From: a virus
IMG/VR virus record: IMGVR_UViG_3300028557_000081
Coordinates: 1-40,723 of that record
DNA: 40,723 nucleotides
Direction: 5' to 3' (one strand)
The position numbers and the translations under genes were made by a program. Below the pieces are notes generated by a model. It did no database searches, was not told the origin of the DNA, and saw only the letters and a list, made by a program, of their open reading frames with translations. The first letter of the stretch is position 1; each line of letters begins with the position of its first letter. Positions 28,494-38,078 of this stretch are shown here, piece after piece.

Positions 28494-30896
28494 GTGGCCG
28501 ACATCACAGCCAGATTTCGTCTCGATATTTCCGGCATTGATGCCGCGCTTGCTCGTGTAGCTGCGGCGACAATTTCTGTTCAGGGAGCATTTGCCGCGGC
28601 GAACGCGGCCCTTGCACCATTCGCGAGCGCTTTCTCCGCAATCAAAGAATCCCTCGACCTGGGCGGGCAGCTCACGGACATGAGCGCCCAGACCGGGATC
28701 GCGGTGGGCGATCTTGTCGTGTTGCGCCAAGCATTCGCCAACGCGGGCATGGATGCCGAGCAAGTCGGTCCGGCGATCAACCGGCTCCAGAAGGCTCTCG
28801 GCGGGATCAACGAGGACGGTGAGCCGACGAACAAGGCTCTTTCTGCCCTCGGGATCTCGATGGCGGAACTCCAGTCGCTCAACCCGGCCGAACAATTTGC
28901 GCGGGTATCGGCTGCGCTTGCGGCGATTCCTGACACGACCGAGCGGGCGGCAACTGCCATGGGGATCTTCGGGCGCAAGGGGGCCGCGTTGCAGGCGATT
29001 TTCCTTGATGGCTCGGCAATGGACGTCGCCCGTCAGCAGGTTGGCGGGCTTGCGGACACGATGCAGGAGAACGCGTCAAAATTTGATTCCATATCGGACG
29101 CACTCGGGGCCGCGAATCTGAAAGGCCAGCAGCTTGCAGCCGGGTTCACTGCGGCCATCGCCCCAGCGCTGGAGGAAATCGGCAATGCCCTCAACGCGAC
29201 CGATCTCACCAACCTTGGCGAATCCCTGGGTGAAATCGCAGCGGCAGCCATCCGGTTCGGCCAGGTGCTTTCGGGCATGATCCCACAAATTGTCGGGGTA
29301 GTGGCCGCCATGGCCCTCTACCGCGCAGGTTTCGACACGAAGGTGGTGAGTGCCATGAGCAACATCGGCCCGGCGGCGACTCGTGCGTTCGCTCAGGTCC
29401 GCGTGGCCCTTGCCACGATGAACTTTTCGAGCGTGGGCGCGGCAGCACGCACCGCATTTTCCGGGATCGGCATGGCGGCACGCGGGGCAGCACTGGCCAT
29501 CAAGGGTGCCCTCATCTCGACCGGGATCGGCATCCTGATCGCGGGGATCGCGGCAGCCATCGAGGTGGTTATCGGAAAAATCCAGCAGGCGAAGGAAGCG
29601 ACCCGTGCGGCGGGGGCGGCGAGCAGCGACACGCTCAAGGCCGTGACCTCCATCGCGGCGGAAATGAAAACCGTGTCGAGCGAGGCTGACAAAGTCGATG
29701 TGGGCAAGCGCATCGACCAGGACATCGAAGCCGCCAAGGAATCGCTCGCCGGGCTCGCCGACCAGTTCGAGAATCTCACGCCCGAGCAGCGCAACGACAT
29801 TGCGGGAGAATACCGACAGCGCATCGCCCTCTTGGAGCAGATGAAGGCGAGCATGGCCGGAATCACCCCCGAGGTCATGGCCCAGCGGCAGGCCGAGAAG
29901 GATCGTGCGGCGGCACTGGAAGAAAGCCGGAGAAAAGCGGCATCGCTCAGCGGCGAGCTGGGCAAAAACAAGGAGGCCCTCGACAAGAAGATTGCGGATG
30001 CCGCGTTCAGCGACCTCTCCGCAGCCGACCAGAAATCGACGACGCTTGCGGGCGTCGGGCATTCCACCACCTCAGAGGTGGACCAACAGATCGCGCTCCT
30101 GGCCGCCAAGCGGGAATCATCCGCGCTCACCAACGATGAAGTGGTCCGCATGCAATCGCTCATGGATGCTCGCGAAAAGCTCATCGGGATCGAGCGGGAG
30201 CTTGCACGTGAAAAGGAACAGGCGGCCAAGAAAGCCGAGGAGGACGCGAAAAAGGAAGCAGAGGCAGCGGCGAAGCGTGCCGAGTTCACCCGCGACGTGA
30301 ACCGCGAAATCGCCCGTGCCCAGGCTGAGGCTTCCGGCGACAAGGAAACCGTCAAGCGGCTCGACCACGAGGCGCAGATTGCCCAGGAGACCAAACAGGG
30401 GATCTCGGCGGGACTGGATCCAAATGAAGCCGCACGGCTGGCGCGGGAGAAGGTTGGCGCACTCGACACGGCCGCAGCCGCCCAAAAAGACGAGGAAAAC
30501 CGAAAGACGCTCACCGCGCTCGATCTGGAAACCCGGCTTGCCGAGGCGAAGGCGGCCGGGAACAAAGAAGAGGCCGCCCGAATCGAATGGCTGCAAAAAT
30601 ACAACTCCGAGCTCGCCCGGCTGCGGGACGTGATGCCGGAAGCCGACGCGCAGGCGGCAGCCGCCAGGTTGGCCAACGCACAGTCTGCCGGTGATCCCCA
30701 AGCCGCACAGGAACGGTCCGGCGCACTCTATTCCTCCTCGATGGCCAAGATTGGTGCCGGCGGGAATTTCGTCTCTGGCGGATCGGATCCGATCCTGACC
30801 GAGAACCGTCGGCAGACATCAATCCTAGAGCGGATTGCGCGATCCGTCTCGCGCCAAGGCAGCCAGAGCACGGAGCTCAACTACACGCTCGCTTGA
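28494..30896 (+). CDS. tail tape measure protein
   Basis: 800 residues from GTG 28494. N-terminal 'FRLDISGIDAALARVAAATISVQGAFAAANAAL', a region like 'LTDMSAQTGIAVGDLVVLRQAFANAGMDAEQVGPAINRL' typical of tape measures, hydrophobic segments about 255-285 and 335-365 ('ALISTGIGILIAGIAAAIEVVIG'), then long charged coiled coils ('KEQAAKKAEEDAKKEAEAAAKRAEF'). Sets tail length; the size predicts a tail of roughly 120 nm by the usual 1.5 angstrom per residue rule. Confidence 0.92.
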   Translation: MADITARFRLDISGIDAALARVAAATISVQGAFAAANAALAPFASAFSAIKESLDLGGQLTDMSAQTGIAVGDLVVLRQAFANAGMDAEQVGPAINRLQKALGGINEDGEPTNKALSALGISMAELQSLNPAEQFARVSAALAAIPDTTERAATAMGIFGRKGAALQAIFLDGSAMDVARQQVGGLADTMQENASKFDSISDALGAANLKGQQLAAGFTAAIAPALEEIGNALNATDLTNLGESLGEIAAAAIRFGQVLSGMIPQIVGVVAAMALYRAGFDTKVVSAMSNIGPAATRAFAQVRVALATMNFSSVGAAARTAFSGIGMAARGAALAIKGALISTGIGILIAGIAAAIEVVIGKIQQAKEATRAAGAASSDTLKAVTSIAAEMKTVSSEADKVDVGKRIDQDIEAAKESLAGLADQFENLTPEQRNDIAGEYRQRIALLEQMKASMAGITPEVMAQRQAEKDRAAALEESRRKAASLSGELGKNKEALDKKIADAAFSDLSAADQKSTTLAGVGHSTTSEVDQQIALLAAKRESSALTNDEVVRMQSLMDAREKLIGIERELAREKEQAAKKAEEDAKKEAEAAAKRAEFTRDVNREIARAQAEASGDKETVKRLDHEAQIAQETKQGISAGLDPNEAARLAREKVGALDTAAAAQKDEENRKTLTALDLETRLAEAKAAGNKEEAARIEWLQKYNSELARLRDVMPEADAQAAAARLANAQSAGDPQAAQERSGALYSSSMAKIGAGGNFVSGGSDPILTENRRQTSILERIARSVSRQGSQSTELNYTLA

Positions 30897-30897
30897 C
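30893..30897 (+). promoter_or_regulatory. TTGAC box, 18 nt before the start at 30916
   Basis: Its TGA is the tape measure stop; the longest spacing in the set. Confidence 0.4.
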
Positions 30898-30915
30898 ACG
30901 GTTCCTTCGTTACCG

Positions 30916-31539
30916 ATGGCAGCCGTTCTCACAAAATCCGAATCTTCGACCGATTCCAAGGGGCGCGCCATCACCACGGAAACGTGGGAGGCGTTTGACG
31001 GGCCTCCTTCGGCACCGTCCGGCGCATCCAACATCAAGCGCACTCACACGGACGGAAAGCACACTCTCGTTTATGACAATACTGTCACCGACTCCAACTC
31101 GGGCGAGGAATACAGCGTCGAGGGCAGCATGTCGCAGGAGCCGATCGAGACGCACGAGAAGTTCAAAAGCATCAGCGCGGCGGACTGGAAGAAATGGAAC
31201 CTCTGGAAAAACAACCCGAACGACGAGAGTCTCAACGGGTGGAAGCCCGGCGAACAAAGTGGCCCGATTGCGACCTTGGCGGCACTCTACGACAAAGGGG
31301 TGACGGATTATCTGGTTCCCCGCGCGGTCGTGAGGATCACCAGGAGCGAGGGATCATCTCCCAGACTCTCCAAGCTCGGCAAAATTGATGCTCCCTCCGG
31401 CGCTCCCACGCTCCCGAGCGGGGCGAACTGGATGCTCACGGGCGCGAGCGGAGCGAAGCAGGAAGGCGGAAAGTGGAGCAACACTTACGAATACATGTCC
31501 AGCGGGCCGGCCGGATGGAATTCGGAAATTTACTCATGA
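30916..31539 (+). CDS. tail protein of unknown function
   Basis: 207 residues from ATG 30916, hydrophilic, rich in Ser, Thr, Gly and Lys ('ESSTDSKGRAITTETWEAFDG', 'VYDNTVTDSNSGEEYSVEGSMSQ'). 'YLVPRAVVRITRSEG' and 'ANWMLTGASGAKQEGGKWSNTYEYMSSGPAGW' look like beta structure. Follows the tape measure, where distal tail or baseplate proteins are expected. Confidence 0.65.
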   Translation: MAAVLTKSESSTDSKGRAITTETWEAFDGPPSAPSGASNIKRTHTDGKHTLVYDNTVTDSNSGEEYSVEGSMSQEPIETHEKFKSISAADWKKWNLWKNNPNDESLNGWKPGEQSGPIATLAALYDKGVTDYLVPRAVVRITRSEGSSPRLSKLGKIDAPSGAPTLPSGANWMLTGASGAKQEGGKWSNTYEYMSSGPAGWNSEIYS

Positions 31540-33209
31540 CGATCCCGACTTTTAAAAAAGGCGACAAGCTCTGGGCGGCGGACCTCCAAACCCTCGCGGA
31601 TGCCGTGCGGGCGAACCGCGTGCTCCCCGGCGCGGGCATCAGGATCACCGGTGGCCCGAACGGAACGACGGTGGCAGCCAACATCCCGCGCGGGGCAAAG
31701 TCGGGGACGATGACTCTGCATCAAGTCGATTTCGAGGACCTCATTCCCGACCCGTTCAAGATCATGCAGGAGGTGATGGACGAAATCCTCAACGCGTTCT
31801 ACGAGGCACTGCCAACGGCGGAAGCAATCGCCGGGGTGATCGAGAACCAGCTCCTGAACATGGACGACTACATGCCCACGGCCGAGGCGGTTGCGGCCAT
31901 CATCCAATCACGGATCGAATCGTATCTCATCGGTGGCGGCGGCGCTGAACTCTCGTTTGAGACTCTGTTCGACAGCTTCGCCAACTCGGCTCCGGGCGCT
32001 GAGGAAATCGCCTCAATGCTGATGCCGTATTTCCAGCCTGCGCTCGATGTCATGGAGGGGATCGACGCGCTGGTGCAGGAAAAGTATGAAGCCTACGCGA
32101 ACGTGGGGACGCTCATCACCGCACACTTCGCCGGGGCAAACGCCGGAGAGGGAGAGGCCAAACCGAGCCCCCCGAGCCCCGGCGACTACCTGTATTGCGA
32201 AGAGTTCGGGATCCTTTACACCGTGTTCCCGGTTGGCTACGAGTCCGGCATCCCGACGGCGAACCTGGTTTGGAGGGTTCATTTCCAAGTGGGCTCAGCA
32301 CCGCAAGGAGGCGGGGAGGACACCCGCGTCTGGTGGTGCGCCCTGACGACGTTCCCCGCGCCAGACATCGGGGCAATCTGCCGGATGCTGGGCAGGATCG
32401 GCGAAGACCTCATCAAGAAGTCGGTCGACCTCATTGCTGGCCCGGTGGCGGGACTCACCAAAACATTCGCCCGCTTCATCAAAAACGCTCTTTCGAAGCT
32501 CGATGAAATCCCGGATGCCGTCGGGCGGGCGGTGAAGGCTGCGCTTGATCTGATCTGGGAAGCGATCAACGCCCTCGCTGCCAGCATCCCCGGCCTCATC
32601 GCCAATGCTCTTCAAACCGTGTGGGACGAGATCAACAGAATGTGGAATAGCCTCACCTACGCGCTGGATAATGTTTCCCTCCTCTGGCAGGAAATCACAA
32701 AAGTTTACGAGTCGATCACCTCGCTCCAGGAAAAGATCACGGAAATCCTGGCGGACATCGCGCTGCTAAAAAACCCGACGAACTCGATCACGTATGTCGG
32801 GCACGACGGGCAGATGTATACGGCCCCGTCCGTGGCGCTGGGCACCTGCATTGGCGTCACCAAGCAAATGGACATCGACTGGATCGGGATCGATGGCAAC
32901 GGCCATGCGATGAAAGTTCTGATGTGGGACGGCACGTATATGCCGGAGGCCGTGAACTCAGAAACCCTGGAGTTGGTAAACTCGGAAGGCGACATCTACG
33001 AGGTCAACACGGTTGGCACTCCGATCAAGGGCAGCTCGATAAAGATCGACGTGAACTACCTCGATAATAACGGCGAACCCCAAAAGATTGAGGCATTCGC
33101 CATCCAGAGCACAGGCGAAACCGGGCTCATCAAAAAGGAGGACATCGAAATCTGCGTGGACGGATCGGCGCAAACGAAGACGTTCCTCGTCCAGGACGCA
33201 CCGGGGTAA
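31536..33209 (+). CDS. large tail/baseplate protein of unknown family
   Basis: 557 residues from ATG 31536 (ATGA overlap). Residues 1-60 resemble the 'W.A.dLn.L..av..n....gpgi....' start seen in many phage tail proteins. A middle region of amphipathic helices (about 290-415, 'DLIKKSVDLIAGPVAGLTKTFARFIKNAL', 'LWQEITKVYESITSLQEKITEIL') could be membrane-active or coiled. The C-terminal part is beta-rich. Probable distal tail component; family not recognised. Confidence 0.65.
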   Translation: MTIPTFKKGDKLWAADLQTLADAVRANRVLPGAGIRITGGPNGTTVAANIPRGAKSGTMTLHQVDFEDLIPDPFKIMQEVMDEILNAFYEALPTAEAIAGVIENQLLNMDDYMPTAEAVAAIIQSRIESYLIGGGGAELSFETLFDSFANSAPGAEEIASMLMPYFQPALDVMEGIDALVQEKYEAYANVGTLITAHFAGANAGEGEAKPSPPSPGDYLYCEEFGILYTVFPVGYESGIPTANLVWRVHFQVGSAPQGGGEDTRVWWCALTTFPAPDIGAICRMLGRIGEDLIKKSVDLIAGPVAGLTKTFARFIKNALSKLDEIPDAVGRAVKAALDLIWEAINALAASIPGLIANALQTVWDEINRMWNSLTYALDNVSLLWQEITKVYESITSLQEKITEILADIALLKNPTNSITYVGHDGQMYTAPSVALGTCIGVTKQMDIDWIGIDGNGHAMKVLMWDGTYMPEAVNSETLELVNSEGDIYEVNTVGTPIKGSSIKIDVNYLDNNGEPQKIEAFAIQSTGETGLIKKEDIEICVDGSAQTKTFLVQDAPG

Positions 33210-33211
33210 GC

Positions 33212-33670
33212 ATGGCAAAAAAGCTTCTCCAGCCATCAGATGGGGGCAACTGCGGCGGCTGCGTCGCCTGCCTGGACGCCCCATGCGACCTCACGCTTGT
33301 CCATGTGGACATGAACCGGTGCGAGGACGACATCTTCGGTATCTACATCGTGCGTTCCAATGGCTCCGAGCGCTTCATCCGGCAAATCGATCTCGTATCC
33401 ACACCAGCCGGGTGCTGCGGCTCTGATTACGAAACCGGCGAGGAATGCCCGGAAACCCGCATCGAAGTGCCGATCACGATCGAGGAGGCGGATCTCGACG
33501 CCTGCTGCAAGTTCACTATCGCTCTCCGCCTCGAAGGCACGAACTGCTGCAACACCTACACGCAATTTTCCATCAACGGCCCCGGCGGCGAGGTTTTCAG
33601 TCAAAGCTTCGGGCAGGAGGGGCTCACACAGAGTTTCGACATCCGCGACCTTTGCAACCCAGCCCCATGA
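33212..33670 (+). CDS. cysteine-rich tail-region protein
   Basis: 152 residues with at least 13 cysteines in pairs: 'CGGCVAC', 'CGS', 'CCKF', 'CCNT'. A beta-rich body ('FGIYIVRSNGSERFIRQIDL', 'CKFTIALRLEG'). The Cys spacing suggests metal clusters or disulphides exposed on the virion. Family not recognised. It overlaps the next gene by 4 bp and sits just before the fibre. Confidence 0.66.
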   Translation: MAKKLLQPSDGGNCGGCVACLDAPCDLTLVHVDMNRCEDDIFGIYIVRSNGSERFIRQIDLVSTPAGCCGSDYETGEECPETRIEVPITIEEADLDACCKFTIALRLEGTNCCNTYTQFSINGPGGEVFSQSFGQEGLTQSFDIRDLCNPAP

Positions 33671-34089
33671 TCCGCTTCACACTCGATCAACTGCGGGAAA
33701 AGGCGGCAATTCGCCCAGCAGGATATATGGAGGACGTGCTCGCGGCAGCCTCGGTGGAAGGCGACTCCGTCACGCTCGACCAGGCGGCTTACCAGATCCT
33801 CGCCGGCAAGTATCGTGGAACAAGCGCTGCGCCTCGCCCCCAGGAACCAACAGCCGCCGAACTGGCCGCCAATTTCAGTTCCGCACTCGCCCGGTGGTCG
33901 GCGGCGGGTTTTCCGGTGGTATCCCGCGAAATCTACGATGACCGTGCGGCCATCTGCGCCCCGTGCGAGTTCTGGGACGGAGCGGCCCGCCTCGGGCTTG
34001 GCAAATGCACGCATAAAAAATGCGGCTGCACAAAAATGAAGCGCTGGCTTGCCACGGAAAAATGCCCGCTTGGCAAGTGGGGCGATTGA
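33667..34089 (+). CDS. tail-region protein with C-terminal zinc-binding motif
   Basis: 140 residues from ATG 33667. The C-terminal 'ICAPCEFWDG', 'KCTHKKCGCTKMKRW' and 'KCPLGKW' form a CxxC...C...CxC...C metal site seen in several phage tail genes near fibres. The N-terminus is helical. Possible chaperone or structural zinc protein; no function assigned. TGA at 34087-34089 lies inside the next TTGAC box. Confidence 0.68.
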   Translation: MIRFTLDQLREKAAIRPAGYMEDVLAAASVEGDSVTLDQAAYQILAGKYRGTSAAPRPQEPTAAELAANFSSALARWSAAGFPVVSREIYDDRAAICAPCEFWDGAARLGLGKCTHKKCGCTKMKRWLATEKCPLGKWGD

Positions 34090-34090
34090 C
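34086..34090 (+). promoter_or_regulatory. TTGAC box, 15 nt before the tail fibre start
   Basis: CACGGG-CTC-CCCGTG (34089-34103) makes a perfect 6-bp hairpin between the box and ATG 34106. Confidence 0.62.
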
Positions 34091-34105
34091 ACGGGCTCCC
34101 CGTGC

Positions 34106-36565
34106 ATGAGGCTTTTCCTCGACCTCGATACCAGATCCTTCATCGAATCCGCGCAGTTCCAGCGGGCGGTTTCCTCGCTCGTGCTCAAGCGCCGCGACCA
34201 CCTGCCCGTGGATGTGCAATTTCTCCGCAGCGGGGTGGTTGTCGAACTCGCCACCGGAGCCACCGGAAAGCTCGGGCTCAAGGCGGACAAGGATTTCAAC
34301 GGCTCGTTTGCTGCCTCCGACCTTGAATGGACGAAAATCGGCACAGGCGACGCTACGACCTACCGGTTCGACCTCAGCCTGAACACCGTTCAGATCAATG
34401 CCCTGTTTGCCGGCGTGCCAACGCCATCATCGGTCGCGCTCATGCTCGAAATCGAATGGGCCGAGGCCGACCTGCGCACCAGCTCCAATACGCTCGCGGT
34501 CACGCTCGAAAACGACATTGTGCGCGGTGATGAAGGCGTAGCCGAAGAAGGCGGGCCGGTTTACCCGCTCCCCGCCGCAATCGAACTGATCGCCAGGAAA
34601 GGCCAAAACAGCGGCTATGCGGGCTTGGATGCCTCCGGGAAAGTGCCGGTCGCACAATTGCCGCAGACGGGGCCCGTCTTGCATGAAACTCCAAACCGAT
34701 TCACTGCCAACCACTCGGGATGGAAGGTTGGCGACATCATCCGGCAAGCGGGAGATTCGTCCGCGGCAGCACTTCGGCTCGAAGTCACAGGCGCTGTTCC
34801 TGGAAGTGTGCAGGAGGTCGTCGAAATCACGGCTTCTGCTGTCCCGGAGGGAGATATAAGCGGCTTTCAGCTTTACTCCAATTTTGGATCCAGCGACCAG
34901 GTGACCACGCCCGGCCCGCTTACCGCCGGCGAGCATGCAACAGCAATTTATTCCGCGCTGGTGAACTTTGGATCATGCAGCACTCCGCACGGCGATAATG
35001 CCGACGCATTGACCCTCACGTTCAATTCCCCAGGGACTACGGGGGCTTCGCTTTCAGGTGGGTTTGCGAATCTGAATGTTGTCACCCCGGGAGTGGATCA
35101 ATTGGAGTTCGGTTTCTACGGGGATTTCTACGACCAGAGCGGGAATTACTACTCAGCCTATACCGGAGTTTACGGTCCGATGCCTGCCGAAGGATTCGCA
35201 CAGGAAATTGCCAATTCTCTCACGAACAACATCCCGTTCCTTAATGTCGCAGTGAATGGAACGGTTGTCACAGCCAACTACAATTTCTCGGGCCAAGTCC
35301 CATCGCAGCCCAATTTCTACGATCCGATCGGAAACGGCCAGCTCTGGCAGGCGTCATTCACCGACGGGGTTACGGGTGTGCCGCCGGGCACCTTCCTTGT
35401 CAGCGACGCCTCTGCGCTGGGAAACGCCGGGGGATACAAAGGGATCGGCGACACCGTCGACTTCCTCTCGGGATACGGCGCGCCCTCCAACAGTGTCGGA
35501 TCCCTTGGCAACGGCTACGTCAATCTGAACAACGGCGACTTCTACCACCGCTCCGACACCGGCTGGTTCTTTGTCCTCAACATCAAGGGACCTCAGGGCT
35601 CGCAGGGTGCCACTGGTGCGACCGGCCCTGCGGGTGCCACTGGTGCTTCTAGCGCCAAACTTCCTCGACTGGGGATGCACAGGGCTTTTCATCTGCCCCC
35701 TCAAAGCCTCGCGCTCTCTTTCACTCCAATCAGAGGTTGCTTCGATGGCTCGTTCCTCTGGGCAACATCCGGCACGAGCCTGGCGAAGATTGACGTTCGC
35801 TCGTTTGTTCCCTCTGTGGTTGGGACATATTCGGTAGCGGTGGGGACCGCCTGCCAAGACGTCTGCTTCGACGGGTCCAATATCTGGATGACGAATGGTA
35901 GCACCACCATTTTCAAGATCAACGGCAGCACGGGGGCGAGTATCGGTTCCTACACCGTGGGTGGGGCGACGGGCGGCCTGTGCTTCGATGGGGCGAATCT
36001 CTGGGTTAGCCATTATGGGGCCTCGCCCCTGAGCCTGTCTAAAATCAACATCGCTACGGGTGCCGTTCTGGCGACCTACAACGTGCCTGACGCCAAATAT
36101 ATTTCCAGGTTTGCGACGGATGGTACCGACCTGTTCGTGCCTTGCGACTGGCTGAGTGCGGCTCCAGGCATTTGCCGGGTGAGAATCAGCGACGGAGTTC
36201 GCGTGGCGACTCACTCGATGCCAAACAACTACAACCTCAGCTCCAATGTATTTGACGGCTCCTTTTTGTGGCAAGCGGGTGGTGGTGGTTCGACAAACAC
36301 CGTTTACAAAGTCAATCCAAGCACCGGAGCTTACATGGGAGGTTTGCCGGAGAACTCGCTCACCTGGCCATATGTCGTGGCTTTTACAGAAACCCGCCTG
36401 TTCCTTGCCAATAACAATACGGTCAAGAGCTTCGACAAGATCACCCTGGCATTGCAGAACACGTATACGCTGCCCGGTTCCGTCTCATGGCTTCTATCCG
36501 ATGGGCTCTACATCTGGGCGGGGCAGCCCTCAGCCTTGGCAAAGATCGACACTGTCTTCCCGTAA
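34106..36565 (+). CDS. tail fibre with collagen-like stretch and C-terminal beta-propeller
   Basis: 819 residues from ATG 34106. N-terminal attachment region to about 195 ending 'GYAGLDASGKVPVAQLP', a typical fibre linker. Residues about 494-514 are Gly-X-Y triplets ('GPQGSQGATGATGPAGATGA'), a collagen-like trimeriser. After 515 about seven repeats of 'fDGs.lW......l.kid..tG' (e.g. 'VCFDGSNIWMTNGSTTIFKI', 'LCFDGANLWVSHYGASPLSL') predict a seven-bladed propeller that ends the protein. Likely receptor-binding tip. Confidence 0.85.
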   Translation: MRLFLDLDTRSFIESAQFQRAVSSLVLKRRDHLPVDVQFLRSGVVVELATGATGKLGLKADKDFNGSFAASDLEWTKIGTGDATTYRFDLSLNTVQINALFAGVPTPSSVALMLEIEWAEADLRTSSNTLAVTLENDIVRGDEGVAEEGGPVYPLPAAIELIARKGQNSGYAGLDASGKVPVAQLPQTGPVLHETPNRFTANHSGWKVGDIIRQAGDSSAAALRLEVTGAVPGSVQEVVEITASAVPEGDISGFQLYSNFGSSDQVTTPGPLTAGEHATAIYSALVNFGSCSTPHGDNADALTLTFNSPGTTGASLSGGFANLNVVTPGVDQLEFGFYGDFYDQSGNYYSAYTGVYGPMPAEGFAQEIANSLTNNIPFLNVAVNGTVVTANYNFSGQVPSQPNFYDPIGNGQLWQASFTDGVTGVPPGTFLVSDASALGNAGGYKGIGDTVDFLSGYGAPSNSVGSLGNGYVNLNNGDFYHRSDTGWFFVLNIKGPQGSQGATGATGPAGATGASSAKLPRLGMHRAFHLPPQSLALSFTPIRGCFDGSFLWATSGTSLAKIDVRSFVPSVVGTYSVAVGTACQDVCFDGSNIWMTNGSTTIFKINGSTGASIGSYTVGGATGGLCFDGANLWVSHYGASPLSLSKINIATGAVLATYNVPDAKYISRFATDGTDLFVPCDWLSAAPGICRVRISDGVRVATHSMPNNYNLSSNVFDGSFLWQAGGGGSTNTVYKVNPSTGAYMGGLPENSLTWPYVVAFTETRLFLANNNTVKSFDKITLALQNTYTLPGSVSWLLSDGLYIWAGQPSALAKIDTVFP

Positions 36566-36570
36566 TCACC

Positions 36571-37092
36571 ATGAAATTCTCCATCACCCCATCCCCAACC
36601 GGCACCCACGTCGCCAAGAACGGGCGGCGCGTAAACATTGTCACTGCCGAAAACGGCAAGGACTACGAATCCGAAGCGGCCTTTCTCACTGCCATGGGAA
36701 TCCAGCCGCTCGCGCTTTTCGTCGCCAAGCAAACCGCCATTGCCGAACTCCAACAGGCCCATGAGAAATCTCTCCGCGACGGAATTACTCCAGATGGGGC
36801 GGCATTTGTCCTGCCGGCGGAAATCGAGTGGCAGAACAAATTCACGGGAATGGTGACGCTCCTGCAAACGGCGCTCCTGGCCGCATCAAACAAAGCAGGC
36901 AGGGACGCCATTCTTGCGGCCCCATCAGTCATTCCCGACAAAACGGGCGCGATCCACCCTATCACGAATCAGGATCTCCTGGCCCTACTGAGCTCCTACG
37001 GGCTGAAAATCCAGACGAAGGAAGTCGTCCTCGCAACCAAACAAGCTGAAATCGCAGCAGCGGCAACGCTTGCTGACCTGGCACCGAAATAA
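36571..37092 (+). CDS. fibre-associated protein of unknown function
   Basis: 173 residues from ATG 36571. N-terminal beta segment 'MKFSITPSPTGTHVAKNGRRVNIVTAENGKDYESEAAFLTAMG', a helix-rich centre ('TAIAELQQAHEKSLRDGI'), then 'VLPAEIEWQNKFTGMVTLLQTALLAASNKAGRDAI'. It directly follows the fibre, where fibre assembly chaperones are common. Its stop shares bases with the next start (TAATG). Confidence 0.62.
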   Translation: MKFSITPSPTGTHVAKNGRRVNIVTAENGKDYESEAAFLTAMGIQPLALFVAKQTAIAELQQAHEKSLRDGITPDGAAFVLPAEIEWQNKFTGMVTLLQTALLAASNKAGRDAILAAPSVIPDKTGAIHPITNQDLLALLSSYGLKIQTKEVVLATKQAEIAAAATLADLAPK

Positions 37093-37370
37093 TGGAAAAC
37101 GACCCACTCCACGAGCTTGCCGGTCGCTGCGACTTGTGCCGGGAATCCGTCCGCGACCGACTGGCCGCCTTCGACCGCCGCCTCCTCGCGCTCGAAATCA
37201 TCGTCCGCGGCGAGGACGGCCGCAACGGGATGAAGGCTCAGCTCACGGGGCTCTGTGAGCGTTTTGACGCCTTCGAGAAGAAAGCCATCCGGTGGATTGC
37301 GGTCGGCACCAGTCTGCCGGGCATCGTGGTCGGGGTAGTCGCCGTGCTAAAATTCCTGGGACGGATTTGA
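37092..37370 (+). CDS. small membrane protein, holin candidate
   Basis: 92 residues. Charged N-terminal half with 'CDLCRES', then one membrane segment 'AIRWIAVGTSLPGIVVGVVAVLKFL' near the end. A single C-terminal transmembrane span after a helical cytoplasmic part is seen in some holin-like phage proteins. Not decisive. The gene ends the fibre operon. Confidence 0.6.
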   Translation: MENDPLHELAGRCDLCRESVRDRLAAFDRRLLALEIIVRGEDGRNGMKAQLTGLCERFDAFEKKAIRWIAVGTSLPGIVVGVVAVLKFLGRI

Positions 37371-37412
37371 GGGGTGCAGATTCGGCTAGAAAAGCCAGTA
37401 GTGATGTCGGCG

Positions 37413-38078
37413 CTAAAATCGCACACGCTTTTCTACCATTCCTACTCCCTGTTGAGGATACATGCGAGTGAACGGTTCCAGAGATGGGACATATACCGTT
37501 GTGGTTACGTTCGTCATGTTGCAGAATAGGTGATGAATTGACTCGAAGGTTGATCCATGCGGATTATGCCCGCTTGCACTTCGAGTGAGACGGCAGTTGC
37601 CGTCAATATCTGGCCCCTCGAGCATTTCGAGGAAGAGTATTGCTGAGGAGTGCAGGAACGCTCTCATCGCATCCCTTCGTTGGATCTCCCGCTGCGGGGT
37701 TATTTGACCCTCTAGAAAGCGATCCCATGCGAGGTCAGCTACATCATTGTAGGGACGGACGTCCGAAATCGCGAATCCATGCTGAATGGTCAGAGCGCTG
37801 ATGCGGTCGTCAATAGGCTGAAGAACATCATCTTCAACCCAAAATCGAAACCTGATGCTTCGAAAATTGCCGCCGTCTTCAAACTGCGGAGGAATCTGTG
37901 CGATGTCACAATCGCCCGCAGACGCATTTCGATCCTCTCCATACCTCGAAAACCAAAAAGCGGAAATGGATGGAAACTCGGCTAAAAGCGGGCGAATAAT
38001 TTTGCCAACGACATTTTCTGCGAAATGTTCGTTCGCAATCGCTGGCAGGACAAAAATGCGAGTCTGGCGAGGCGTCAT
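37413..38078 (-). CDS. antisense moron of unknown function
   Basis: 221 residues from ATG 38078. 'NVVGKIIRPLLAEFPSISAFWFSRYGEDRNASAGDCDIAQIPPQFEDGG' and 'FRSIRFRFWVEDDVLQPIDDRISAL' recall the 'FiRY......hlRfRf' pattern of thiopeptide-type lantibiotic dehydratase C-terminal domains, but too weakly to assign. Base composition is less GC-rich than its neighbours, suggesting a recent arrival. TAATTT ends 7 nt before the ATG and could be a -10 box. Confidence 0.65.
   Translation of the reverse strand: MTPRQTRIFVLPAIANEHFAENVVGKIIRPLLAEFPSISAFWFSRYGEDRNASAGDCDIAQIPPQFEDGGNFRSIRFRFWVEDDVLQPIDDRISALTIQHGFAISDVRPYNDVADLAWDRFLEGQITPQREIQRRDAMRAFLHSSAILFLEMLEGPDIDGNCRLTRSASGHNPHGSTFESIHHLFCNMTNVTTTVYVPSLEPFTRMYPQQGVGMVEKRVRF

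Noticed and set aside
29393-30676. Long minus-strand frame opposite the tape measure gene
   Set aside because: Ser/Ala-rich shadow of a coiled-coil gene with GC-rich third positions.
37537-37625. TTGAC followed after 14 nt by ATG and a 23-codon frame on the plus strand
   Set aside because: It lies within the antisense gene 37413-38078, and the short frame has no other support; probably chance.
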